A stretch of 20,868 nt of DNA from JAFHCF01 sp048497495 (GTDB taxonomy: Bacteria > Pseudomonadota > Alphaproteobacteria > Rhizobiales > Ancalomicrobiaceae). The DNA lies in the NCBI GenBank assembly GCA_048497495.1, contig JAFHCF010000120.1:1-20868 (forward strand). The letters are read 5' to 3'. Positions 6,158 to 13,526 of the stretch are shown here, piece by piece (position 1 is the first letter of the stretch; each line of letters opens with the position of its first letter). The notes beneath the pieces are model-generated. The model was not told where the DNA came from and ran no database searches. It saw only the letters and a program-made list of their open reading frames with translations. The position numbers and the translations under genes are program-made.

Positions 6158-7248
6158 TCGATCTCTATCGCCTGTTCCAGCCCGTCGTCTTCGCCATCGA
6201 TCCCGAGATCGCCCACGGGTTGACCATCAAGGGGCTGGCCTCGCCCTTCGCCCCTCGCGTGCGGCGAAAGCCCGATCCGCGCCTGGCGGTCTCGGTCTTC
6301 GGCGTCGACTTCCCCAATCCGGTCGGCATGGCGGCGGGCTACGACAAGAACGCCGAGGTGCCGGACGCGCTGCTGCGCCTCGGCTTCGGCCATGTCGAGG
6401 TCGGCACGGTGACGCCGCGCCCCCAGTCCGGCAATCCCAAGCCGCGGATGTTCCGCCTGCGCGCCGACAACGGCATCGTCAACCGCCTCGGCTTCAACAA
6501 CCAGGGCCACGCGGCGATGCGGGCGCGGCTCATCGCCCGCAAGGAGGCCGGCGGCGTCGTCGGCGTCAACATCGGCGCCAACAAGGACAGCGAGGATCGC
6601 GCCGCCGATTATGTCGCCGGCATTCGCGCCCTCGCCGATCTCGCCACTTATTTCACCGTCAACGTCTCCTCGCCCAACACGCCGGGCCTGCGCGATCTCC
6701 AGGCGCGCGCCCAACTCGCCGATCTCTTGTCGCGGGTGCTCGCCGCCCGCGACGAGATCGCCGCGAGCGGTGGCCGTCGGGTGCCGGTGTTGTTGAAGAT
6801 CGCCCCCGACGTCGACGACGCCGGCCTCGACGACATCGCTACGGAGACGCTCGACCAGCGCCTCGACGGCCTCGTCGTCTCCAACACCACGCTGGCGCGC
6901 GGCGGCCTGCGCGACACCGCCCTCGCCCGCGAGAGCGGCGGTCTCTCCGGCCGGCCGCTCTTCCGAAGGTCCACGGTGGTGCTCGCCAAGATGCGCCTGC
7001 GCGTCGGACCCGCGCTGCCGATCATCGGCGTCGGCGGCATCGACAGCGGCGAGACCGCCTGGGAGAAGATCGCCGCCGGCGCCGATCTGCTGCAGGTCTA
7101 TTCGGGCCTCGTCTACGAGGGCCCGAGCCTCGTCGGCCGCATCCTCGATCACCTCGGCGAACGGCTGACCCGCGAGGGCATCGCCAGTCTCGCCGATCTG
7201 ACCGGGCAACAGGCGACGAATTGGGCGGCGGCCGATCCCGACGCCTGA
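6154..7248 (+). CDS. pyrD: Quinone-dependent dihydroorotate dehydrogenase (class 2)
   Basis: This enzyme oxidises dihydroorotate to orotate in pyrimidine synthesis, passing electrons to membrane quinone through FMN. The 364-residue length and N-terminal amphipathic extension (IDLYRLFQPVVFAIDPE) mark the membrane-associated class 2. Visible motifs are NPVGMAAGYDKNAE (55-68), VGTVTPRPQ, GNPKPR, NRLGF, GVNIGANKD, NVSSPNTPGLR (170-180, holding the class 2 catalytic serine), then KIAPD, SNTT, GGLSGRPL and the phosphate-binding IIGVGGI. The start is GTG at 6154, overlapping the DUF952 stop, with GGAG 8 nt upstream; the longer in-frame reading from 5803 is out of family. No other pyrimidine gene is nearby. 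Confidence 0.96.
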   Translation: MIDLYRLFQPVVFAIDPEIAHGLTIKGLASPFAPRVRRKPDPRLAVSVFGVDFPNPVGMAAGYDKNAEVPDALLRLGFGHVEVGTVTPRPQSGNPKPRMFRLRADNGIVNRLGFNNQGHAAMRARLIARKEAGGVVGVNIGANKDSEDRAADYVAGIRALADLATYFTVNVSSPNTPGLRDLQARAQLADLLSRVLAARDEIAASGGRRVPVLLKIAPDVDDAGLDDIATETLDQRLDGLVVSNTTLARGGLRDTALARESGGLSGRPLFRRSTVVLAKMRLRVGPALPIIGVGGIDSGETAWEKIAAGADLLQVYSGLVYEGPSLVGRILDHLGERLTREGIASLADLTGQQATNWAAADPDA

Positions 7249-7253
7249 CGAAA

Positions 7254-7269
7254 GCGCCGAGATCGGCGC
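7254..7269 (+). terminator. Short hairpin after pyrD
   Basis: GCGCCGA and TCGGCGC form an inverted repeat with only 2 nt between them, starting 5 nt after the pyrD stop. It would fold with a slightly frayed loop and has no T-run. Weak terminator candidate. Confidence 0.25.
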
Positions 7270-7360
7270 GCCGACCCTCGCGTCGCGCCATCTCTTCGAT
7301 TAGAACTCGATCATGTCCTGACCCGCGCCCGCCGATCCGAGTCCTCGCCGAGAGAGACCG

Positions 7361-8290
7361 ATGCTGCTCTACCTTCCCGTCGCCGAATGGCCGGTGAACA
7401 TGTTCGTGATCTTCGGTCTCGGCGGGGCCGTCGGTTTCATCTCGGGCATGTTCGGCGTCGGTGGCGGTTTCTTGCTGACGCCGCTCCTGGTGTTTTCCGG
7501 CATCTCGCCGGCGGTGGCGGTCGCCACCGTCTCGGCCCAGGTGGTGGCCTCCTCGACCTCCGGCGCGCTGTCCTACTGGCGGCGCCGGCAGATCGACTGG
7601 AAGCTCGCGGTCTGGCTCCTCGCCGGCGGCATGTTCGGCTCCTGGGTCGGCGTCTGGATCTTCGCGGCGTTGCGCCGGCTCGGTCAGCTCGATCTGGTCA
7701 TCGGCCTCTGCTACGTCGTCTTCCTCGGCTTCATCGGCGCCTTCATGGTGATCGAGTCGGTCGGCGCCATGTTCGCGGCGCGCTCCCAGACGCCCCAGCC
7801 GCCCAAGAAGCTGCGCCAGCACAATTGGATCCACCGGCTGCCGTTTCAGATCCGCTTTCCGCGCTCCCGTCTGGTGATCTCGGCGATCCCCGTGGTCCTG
7901 CTCGGCACCGGCATCGGCTTTCTCGGCACGCTGCTGGGCATCGGCGGCGGCTTCCTCATCGTCCCGGCGATGATTTACCTGCTCAAGGTGCCGGCGGTCC
8001 TGGTGGTGGGGACGTCGCTGGTGCAGATGGTGGCGACCATGTCCTTCGCCACCTTCCTGCAGGCGGCGCAGAACCACACGGTCGACATCGTCCTCGGACT
8101 CCTGCTCATGGTCGGCGGCGTCATCGGCGCCCAGTTCGGCGTCCAGGTCGGCCGAAGGCTGCGCGGCGAGCAGTTGCGGGCCCTGCTCGGCCTGCTCATT
8201 CTCGCGGTCGGCATCCGCTTCGCCATCGATCTGGTGGTGACGCCGAGCGAACGCTACGGCGTGTCGGTCCAGTTGGGAGGCATGCCGTGA
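7361..8290 (+). CDS. TauE/SafE family sulfite/anion exporter-like permease
   Basis: This is a 309-residue polytopic inner-membrane protein with about eight hydrophobic segments in two similar halves. Each half begins with the family's glycine signature: GMFGVGGGFLLTP (residues 29-41) and LLGIGGGFLIVPAM (about 190-203). TauE/SafE permeases are implicated in export of sulfite, sulfoacetate and related anions; the substrate here cannot be read from sequence. A hydrophilic loop (about 145-170, with QTPQPPKKLRQHNW) separates the halves. The ATG at 7361 has a GAGAGA run upstream; an alternative in-frame Met at residue 14 is less well placed. The stop overlaps the GTG start of the next gene. That TIGR02186-type partner recurs beside this permease in alphaproteobacteria, so they probably work together. 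Confidence 0.9.
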   Translation: MLLYLPVAEWPVNMFVIFGLGGAVGFISGMFGVGGGFLLTPLLVFSGISPAVAVATVSAQVVASSTSGALSYWRRRQIDWKLAVWLLAGGMFGSWVGVWIFAALRRLGQLDLVIGLCYVVFLGFIGAFMVIESVGAMFAARSQTPQPPKKLRQHNWIHRLPFQIRFPRSRLVISAIPVVLLGTGIGFLGTLLGIGGGFLIVPAMIYLLKVPAVLVVGTSLVQMVATMSFATFLQAAQNHTVDIVLGLLLMVGGVIGAQFGVQVGRRLRGEQLRALLGLLILAVGIRFAIDLVVTPSERYGVSVQLGGMP

Positions 8291-9084
8291 TCGCCCCCCG
8301 CCCCGCCGCGTGGCGCATCGCCGCCGCCCTCCTCGCCGGTCTCGTGACCGCCGGCGCCGTCGGCCCGGCCGTGGCCGAGACCCTGGTCGCGGCGGTGTCG
8401 ACCAACAGGGTGGCGATCACCTCGAACTTCTCCGGCACCGAGTTGACCATCTACGGCTCGGTCGAACGCGACGCCACCACCGTGTCGCGCGCCAGTGGCT
8501 ACGACATCGCGGTGATGCTGGAGGGGCCGCGCCACACCGTCGTCACCCGCCGCAAGGACCGTGTCCTCGGCCTGTGGATCAATCGCGACTGGCGCACCTA
8601 CGACGCCCCGAGCTTCTACGCGGTGGCCACCACCCGGCCCTTCGCCGAACTCGCCACCCCCGAGCAGTTGAAGGCCCATCAGGTCGGCGTCGCCCATCAG
8701 ATCCTGCCGGAGGGCGTGCCCGGCGGGGTCGAGGTCCTGGCGGGGGCAGCGGAATTCCGCGACGCCTTCCTGCGCCATCAACGCAAGGCCGGGCTCTACG
8801 CCGAATATCCCTCCGCCGTGAAGTTCCTCGCCAAGAACCTCTTCTCGGTCACCCTGCCGATCCCGGCGGAAGTGCCGGTCGGCCGCTATCGCGCCCGCGT
8901 TCTGCTGATCTCCGACGGCAGCCCGCTCGCCGAGCACGTCTCCGACGTCGAGGTGAAGAAGACGGGTTTCGAGCAGGTCGTCGCCGACCTCGCCGCTCAT
9001 CGCAGCATCTGGTACGGCCTCGGATCGGTGCTGATCGCGGTCTTCACCGGCTGGCTCGGCGGCGCGCTGTTCCGTCGCGATTGA
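8287..9084 (+). CDS. TIGR02186-family periplasmic protein with C-terminal anchor
   Basis: This 265-residue protein has a signal peptide (hydrophobic 10-26, likely cleaved after AVA before Glu31). It also has a beta-rich periplasmic domain (VAITSNFSGTELTIYGSV; ISDGSPLAEHVSDVEVKKTGFEQ) and one C-terminal membrane segment, ending in a short positive tail (GALFRRD). It resembles the alphaproteobacterial TIGR02186 family of unknown function. The GTG at 8287 overlaps the permease stop (GTGA) and has GGGAGG 6 nt upstream, which fixes the start. Inference: it assists or gates the TauE/SafE permease from the periplasmic side. Its last 41 bp overlap the 3' end of the convergent pdeM gene. Confidence 0.85.
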   Translation: MIAPRPAAWRIAAALLAGLVTAGAVGPAVAETLVAAVSTNRVAITSNFSGTELTIYGSVERDATTVSRASGYDIAVMLEGPRHTVVTRRKDRVLGLWINRDWRTYDAPSFYAVATTRPFAELATPEQLKAHQVGVAHQILPEGVPGGVEVLAGAAEFRDAFLRHQRKAGLYAEYPSAVKFLAKNLFSVTLPIPAEVPVGRYRARVLLISDGSPLAEHVSDVEVKKTGFEQVVADLAAHRSIWYGLGSVLIAVFTGWLGGALFRRD

Positions 9085-9796
9085 GGCCGACCCCGGCGAT
9101 CGACGCCGCCGGGAAGCGGTGCACCCGCCCCTCGCCGATCAGATGGACGACGAGCCGCGACGGCTCGAACAGCCCGGCGAAGGCCCGGCTGGTGACGTCG
9201 AGCCCACCGGCATAGGCGCCGTAGGCCGGCAGGATCAGGCGCGTGCCGTCGCCGGCGAAGCAGTGGCGGCGCACCGTGCCGCTCGCCACCTTCACCCGCG
9301 CCGCCGGATGGAGATGCCCGGCGACTTCGCCGACCGCGCCGCTTCGCGGCTCGTGGCGGAAGGTGAGGGCGCCGATCGAAAGCTCCTCGACCCAGACCCC
9401 GCCGACGTCGCCGCTCGTCCTCGCATCGTGATTGCCGACGATCCAGATCCACTCCCGCCCCGCCTGGAGACGCGCCAGCGCGGCGCGGTCGCCCGCGTCC
9501 ATCCGCTCCGGACCGAACCCGTCGTGGAAGGCGTCGCCGAGCGAGATCACCCGGCGCGGCGCCCGGGTCGCGATCGTCGCGGCGAGGCGGAGAAGCGTCG
9601 CGGCGGTGTCGAACGGCGGCACCAGGGCGCCGCGTCGGGCAAACGACGAGCCCTTCTCGAAATGCAGGTCGGCGACGATCAGCGTCGCCTCCGCCGGCCA
9701 CCACGCCGCGCCGCAGGCGAGCGCCACCAGCTCGGCGTCGGCAAGCCGGATGGCGTCGCCGACGCCACGGGCGGGAAGGGGCGTGGCTCCGCTCAT
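9044..9796 (-). CDS. pdeM: Ligase-associated DNA damage response endonuclease PdeM
   Basis: This 250-residue calcineurin-like metallophosphoesterase carries the full metal-binding set: ADLHFEKG (D43, H45), SLGDAFHDGFG (D88), VGNHDA (N122, H123, D124), FRHEP (H148) and AGHLHP (H161, H163). PdeM proteins are encoded with an ATP-dependent DNA ligase, a beta-CASP exonuclease and a DExH helicase, in a predicted DNA repair module. The ATG at 9796 overlaps the helicase TGA (ATGA), with GGAGG about 10 nt upstream. The ligase and exonuclease are not in this window. The 3' end runs 41 bp into the convergent TIGR02186 gene, so its last 13 codons are antisense to that gene's C-terminal tail. Confidence 0.93.
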   Translation of the reverse strand: MSGATPLPARGVGDAIRLADAELVALACGAAWWPAEATLIVADLHFEKGSSFARRGALVPPFDTAATLLRLAATIATRAPRRVISLGDAFHDGFGPERMDAGDRAALARLQAGREWIWIVGNHDARTSGDVGGVWVEELSIGALTFRHEPRSGAVGEVAGHLHPAARVKVASGTVRRHCFAGDGTRLILPAYGAYAGGLDVTSRAFAGLFEPSRLVVHLIGEGRVHRFPAASIAGVGLNRDGTARRRASR

Positions 9797-12354
9797 CGGC
9801 CCGTCGCCTCCGCGATCAGATCCTCCGCCGCCTCGCGCAAGAGTGCCTCCTCGGCGCTGCCGGGCACCGACTCGCGCCCGATCTCCAGCATGATCGGTAC
9901 CGCGAGCGGCGAGATGCGGGAAAGCCTTTCGTGAACGATGTCGGCGCGCACCCGCGCCAGCATGTCGGCGAGGCGGCGGATGTCGAGGAGACCGCTCGCC
10001 GCATCCGCCCGCGTCGCCTCGATCAGGACGTGATCGGGCTGGTGGGTCCTGAGCACGTCCCAGACCAGATCGGTGGCGATGGTCATCTGCCGGCCGCTCT
10101 TCTCCTTGCCCGGATGGCGCCGTTCGATCAGTCCGGCGATGATGGCGCAGTTGCGGAACGTCCGCTTCAGCAGCGCGCTGTCGTCGAGCCAGGCCTCGAG
10201 GTCGTCGCCGAGCATGTCCTCGTCGAAGAGCGCGTCGAGCGAGGGCGCGCGGCGCGCGAAGGCGGCGCCGAGATCGCTCGCGGCGAAGACGCCGAGGCAA
10301 TAGTCGTTGGCGACGAAGCCGAGCGGCCGCAGCCCCATCCGCTCCATCCGTCGCGTCAACAACATGCCCAGCGTCTGATGCGCCAGCCGCCCCTCGAAGG
10401 CGTAGACGATCATGTGCCAGCGCGAGCCCCTCGGGAAGGTCTCGATCATCAACTCGCCGGGACGCGGCAGCCGCGAGTGGCGCCGTTGCAGTTCCAGCCA
10501 GTCGCGCACCTGCTCCGGCAAGGGGCCCCAGGCCGCCGGGTCGGAGATCAGTCCGCGCACCCGCGCCGCCAGATGGGTGGAGAGCGGGAACTTGCCGCCC
10601 ATGTAGGAGGGAATGCGCGGGTCGGACCCTTGCGCCCGCATCACCAGCGCCTCGTTCTCGCGCAGCCCGACGAAACGCAGCACCTCGCCGCCGAACAGGA
10701 ACGTGTCGCCCGGCGCCAGCGTCTCGAAGAAATACGCCTCCATCTCGCCGAGGACGCGGCCGCCGAAGCGCGCGGCGGAGGCCGACATCTTGGCGACGAG
10801 GCGCACCTTCAGCATCGGCATCTCGACGATGGTGCCGACGTTGAGCCGCCAGGTCTGGGCGATCTGCGGATTGCTCACCCGCCAAGTGCCGTCGGGGGTC
10901 AGGCGGATCTTGGCGTAGCGCTCGTAGGCCTTGAGCGCGTAACCGCCGGTGGCGACGAAGTCGACCACCCGGTCGAAGCTCGGCCGCGTCAGGTCCCGAT
11001 AGGGCAGGGCGGAAGTCACTTCCCGGTAGAGATCGTCCGCCGCGAAGGGCGCCGCCACCGCCATGCCGAGGACGTGTTGGGCGAGCACGTCGAGGGCGCC
11101 GGACCGGATCGGCGGCGTGTCCTGGGCGCCGGCCGCATTGGCCTCGATCGCCGCCTCGCACTCGAGCACCTCGAAGCGGTTGGCCGGCACCAGCAGCGCC
11201 CGGCTCGGCTCGTCGAGGCGGTGGTTGGCGCGGCCGATGCGTTGGGCGAGGCGACTGGCCCCCTTCGGCGCGCCGACATGGATGACGAGATCGACGTCGC
11301 CCCAGTCGATGCCGAGATCGAGCGTCGAGGTGGCGACCACCGCGTCGAGCCCGCCGGGGCCGCCGCCGGCGGCCATCGCCGCCTCCACCCGCCGCCGCTG
11401 GCCGACGTCGAGCGAGCCGTGATGGAGCGCGATCCTGAGGCCGGGATCGTTGATCCGCCACAGCTCCTGAAACACCAGTTCGGCCTGGGCGCGGGTGTTG
11501 ACGAAGATGATCGCCGTCTTCGCCGTGGCGATCGCGGCGAGCACCGCCGGCATCGCATGGACGGCGAGATGCCCGGCCCAGGGAATGCGGAAACCCTCGG
11601 AGGCCTCGGGTTCCAGGATGCGGACGATCGGCGCCGCTCCGGCCGGCGCGGTGACGATCTCGGCCTGGGCGCGCGGCGTCTCCGGGTCCTGCGCCACCAG
11701 CCAGGCGGCGAGTTCGTCGGGATCCTTGACCGTGGCGGAGAGCCCGACGGTCCTGAGCGTCGGGGCGAGCCGCCTGAGGCGGGCGAGGCCGAGGGCGAGC
11801 AGGTCGCCGCGTTTGGAGGTCACCAGGGCGTGGAGCTCGTCGAAGACGACGTGCCGCAACGAGCCGAAGAGGTCGGGCGCCTCGGGCGAGGCGAGGAGCA
11901 GGGCGACCTGCTCCGGCGTCGTCATCAGGATGTCGGGCGGGTCGTATTTCTGGCGCTGGCGCTTGTGGGCGGGCGTGTCGCCGGTGCGGGTCTCGACCCG
12001 GATCGCGAGGCCCATCTCGGCGATCGGGTGCTCGACGTTGCGGGCGACGTCGACGGCCAGCGCCTTCAGCGGCGAGACGTAGAGCGTGTGGATGCCGCGA
12101 CGCCTCACCCCGCGCGCCGTCACCGCCATGCGCGGCCGGGTCGCCTCGTCGCAGAGTTCGATCAGGCTCGGCAGGAAGCCGGCGAGCGTCTTGCCGGCGC
12201 CGGTCGGGGCGATCAGCAGCGCGTCGCGTCCGTCGCGCGCCATCTCCACCATCGCGCCCTGGTGCGGACGCAGCGCCCAGCCGCGCGCCGTGAACCACGC
12301 GGCGAAGCGTTCGGGCAGAAGCGGGGATCGGGGCTCGGGCGTCGGCGTGCTCAC
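9793..12354 (-). CDS. Ligase-associated DNA damage response DExH-box helicase (Lhr-like)
   Basis: This 853-residue superfamily 2 helicase is of the Lhr-related, ligase-associated type. Domain 1 has the Q-like LRPHQ (28-32), Walker A APTGAGKT (49-56), DELH Walker B (172-175) and SAT (206-208). Domain 2 has FVNTRAQAE, ATSTLDLGID (341-350) and the arginine-finger motif QRIGRANHR (371-379). The C-terminal half contains the winged-helix and Lhr-core regions typical of the family. Predicted role: ATP-driven 3'-5' unwinding in repair with PdeM and a ligase. The start is uncertain: the frame opens at a GTG (12354) with a purine run (GAGGG) almost touching it and no better ATG before the helicase core. 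It is translationally coupled to pdeM. Confidence 0.94.
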   Translation of the reverse strand: MSTPTPEPRSPLLPERFAAWFTARGWALRPHQGAMVEMARDGRDALLIAPTGAGKTLAGFLPSLIELCDEATRPRMAVTARGVRRRGIHTLYVSPLKALAVDVARNVEHPIAEMGLAIRVETRTGDTPAHKRQRQKYDPPDILMTTPEQVALLLASPEAPDLFGSLRHVVFDELHALVTSKRGDLLALGLARLRRLAPTLRTVGLSATVKDPDELAAWLVAQDPETPRAQAEIVTAPAGAAPIVRILEPEASEGFRIPWAGHLAVHAMPAVLAAIATAKTAIIFVNTRAQAELVFQELWRINDPGLRIALHHGSLDVGQRRRVEAAMAAGGGPGGLDAVVATSTLDLGIDWGDVDLVIHVGAPKGASRLAQRIGRANHRLDEPSRALLVPANRFEVLECEAAIEANAAGAQDTPPIRSGALDVLAQHVLGMAVAAPFAADDLYREVTSALPYRDLTRPSFDRVVDFVATGGYALKAYERYAKIRLTPDGTWRVSNPQIAQTWRLNVGTIVEMPMLKVRLVAKMSASAARFGGRVLGEMEAYFFETLAPGDTFLFGGEVLRFVGLRENEALVMRAQGSDPRIPSYMGGKFPLSTHLAARVRGLISDPAAWGPLPEQVRDWLELQRRHSRLPRPGELMIETFPRGSRWHMIVYAFEGRLAHQTLGMLLTRRMERMGLRPLGFVANDYCLGVFAASDLGAAFARRAPSLDALFDEDMLGDDLEAWLDDSALLKRTFRNCAIIAGLIERRHPGKEKSGRQMTIATDLVWDVLRTHQPDHVLIEATRADAASGLLDIRRLADMLARVRADIVHERLSRISPLAVPIMLEIGRESVPGSAEEALLREAAEDLIAEATGR

Positions 12355-12412
12355 CCCTCAGAGGTAGCGAGGAGGCGACGCCGCGTCGAGGCGCATGCGG
12401 CTCCGGGACGTG

Positions 12413-12440
12413 AAAAAGGCCGGACCACGAAGGTCCGGCC
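12413..12440 (-). terminator. Rho-independent terminator of the secreted-protein gene
   Basis: On the minus strand a perfect 9-bp stem, GGCCGGACC paired with GGTCCGGCC with loop TTCGT, is followed by TTTTT. It lies 91 nt after the stop at 12532 and before the helicase start, separating the two units. It is the only hairpin in the window with a proper T-run. Confidence 0.85.
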
Positions 12441-12531
12441 CGAAGTCGGGGGGGATCGATGTCGTTTCGTCACGCGTCGCCGTCCGGACGGACAGGGGGA
12501 GACCCGTCCGGGGGCGTCGCGGGATGGTCGG

Positions 12532-12894
12532 TCAGTTGCAGTCCTTCCATTCGAAGGGCCGGCCGTTGATGTCGTACTTGATGTAGGTGCGGCAACGCGG
12601 CGCCGGGCGGCGCTTGACCACCACATAGTCCTCTTCGTAGACGCGGACCGGACGACGGCGGACGATCACCGGCTCGTCTTCGTAGTAGTAGCCGGGCTGC
12701 GACAGCGCGCTGCCGAGCATCACGCCGCCGAGCAGGCCGAGGGCGGCGGCGCCGCCGGGGCCGATACCGCCGCGATCGCGATAGTAGCCGCCGGGGCGAT
12801 GGCGCCAGGGATCGGCCGAGGCGGTGCCGGCGGTGGCGATGAGGGCGGTTCCGAGAGTGATCGCCGCGAGGAGGGAGGTTGCGAGCTTCTTCAT
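12532..12894 (-). CDS. Small secreted protein with glycine-rich hydrophobic segment
   Basis: This is a 120-residue protein of no recognised family. A clear signal peptide (MKK, hydrophobic core, cleavage after ASA27 before Asp-Pro-Trp) is followed by an Arg/Gly/Tyr-rich stretch. A short hydrophobic glycine-spaced segment comes next (GGAAALGLLGGVMLGSALSQ), of the glycine-zipper kind seen in small outer-membrane-associated proteins. The C-terminal half alternates Tyr/acidic and Arg-rich blocks (EDEPVIVRRRP, EEDYVVVKRRP). It ends with two cysteines (C-x17-C) that may form a disulfide. The ATG at 12894 has GGAGA 8 nt upstream; the longer frame to 12975 lacks a site. It lies downstream of the lipoprotein gene on the same strand. 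Probably periplasmic or envelope-attached. Confidence 0.75.
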   Translation of the reverse strand: MKKLATSLLAAITLGTALIATAGTASADPWRHRPGGYYRDRGGIGPGGAAALGLLGGVMLGSALSQPGYYYEDEPVIVRRRPVRVYEEDYVVVKRRPAPRCRTYIKYDINGRPFEWKDCN

Positions 12895-12982
12895 GGGGCT
12901 TCTCCGATTTCCGACGGCGTCACCGCCGAGGTCGAATTGGATGTCGCGTTTCCATCGTCGAATGAAAGCCGACAATCGTGTT

Positions 12983-12999
12983 CATCCGATGTTCGGATG
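12983..12999 (-). terminator. Hairpin after the lipoprotein gene
   Basis: CATCCGA and TCGGATG form a 7-bp stem with a 3-nt loop, 10 nt after the lipoprotein stop codon. There is no T-run, so it may attenuate rather than stop transcription into the secreted-protein gene. Confidence 0.35.
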
Positions 13000-13009
13000 G
13001 TGATGCGGC

Positions 13010-13384
13010 TCAGTTCGTCCTGTAGTAGCGCGGGTCGGGGGTCGGCCCGTTGGTGTAGGGCGACGGCGCCCGGCGCGGCGGACGGGGCTGGACTTGGCGG
13101 GGATTGCCCGGGCTCGTCATCACCGGCGGCCGACGGGGGTCCGTCCAACGCGGCGGATGACGCGGCGGGAGCGGCGTCGGTCCGCCGTAGTAGCGCGGCG
13201 GCGGCCGGACATAGACCACCGGCGGACGCGAATAGCGCCAACGCGGTCCATCGGAATAGACGATGGTCTCACGCACGGTCGGAGCCGAGGAATAGTAGAC
13301 GCTCTCCTCGGTCGTCTGGCAGCCGGCCAGACCCAGTGTGCCCAGGAGCGCGGCGGCGGCGAGAAGGGTCCTCGAGACGGACAT
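13010..13384 (-). CDS. Proline/tyrosine/arginine-rich lipoprotein
   Basis: This 124-residue predicted lipoprotein has a signal sequence ending in the lipobox GLAGC, with lipidated Cys22. The residue after the Cys is Gln, which favours outer-membrane sorting over inner-membrane retention. The mature part is low-complexity, dominated by Pro, Arg and Tyr (YSRPPVVYVRPPPRYYG; PLPPRHPPRW), with no recognisable enzyme domain, and is likely extended and surface- or peptidoglycan-contacting. The ATG at 13384 starts the lipoprotein signal exactly, with GGGAG about 10 nt upstream; an earlier in-frame ATG (13477) would add a hydrophilic leader that destroys the signal. Upstream is a tandem CTGAACGAC repeat that may be its control site. 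Confidence 0.75.
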   Translation of the reverse strand: MSVSRTLLAAAALLGTLGLAGCQTTEESVYYSSAPTVRETIVYSDGPRWRYSRPPVVYVRPPPRYYGGPTPLPPRHPPRWTDPRRPPVMTSPGNPRQVQPRPPRRAPSPYTNGPTPDPRYYRTN

Positions 13385-13490
13385 GGAGGCGTACTCCCGA
13401 ATTCGTGCCGACGATCGCCCGTCCCACTGGCCGGGTTCGTCGTCGATGAGGGAGAGCTTACGCCCGTGGGTATGCACGGCCTCTGACCGC

Positions 13491-13510
13491 GTCGTTCAGG
13501 TGTCGTTCAG
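13491..13510 (-). promoter_or_regulatory. Tandem direct repeat upstream of the lipoprotein gene
   Basis: On the minus strand CTGAACGAC occurs twice with an 11-bp period, 107-126 bp upstream of the lipoprotein ATG and just beyond the methyltransferase stop. An 11-bp period of direct half-sites is what OmpR/PhoB-class response regulators bind. A second tandem (GTTTCGG twice, period 9) abuts it at 13510-13525. Confidence 0.35.
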
Positions 13511-13526
13511 TTTCGGGTGTTTCGGT

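Noticed and set aside
12355..12420. SOS box (GTTC-N7-GTTC) upstream of the helicase-pdeM unit
   Set aside because: No such pattern is present in the upstream sequence, so LexA control is not supported here.
9931..13449. A 1172-codon open frame on the plus strand across the helicase and envelope genes
   Set aside because: It is antisense to genes with clear motifs, and its translation is Arg/Gly/Asp-rich low-complexity sequence as expected from the complement of high-GC codons. No domain or ribosome site.
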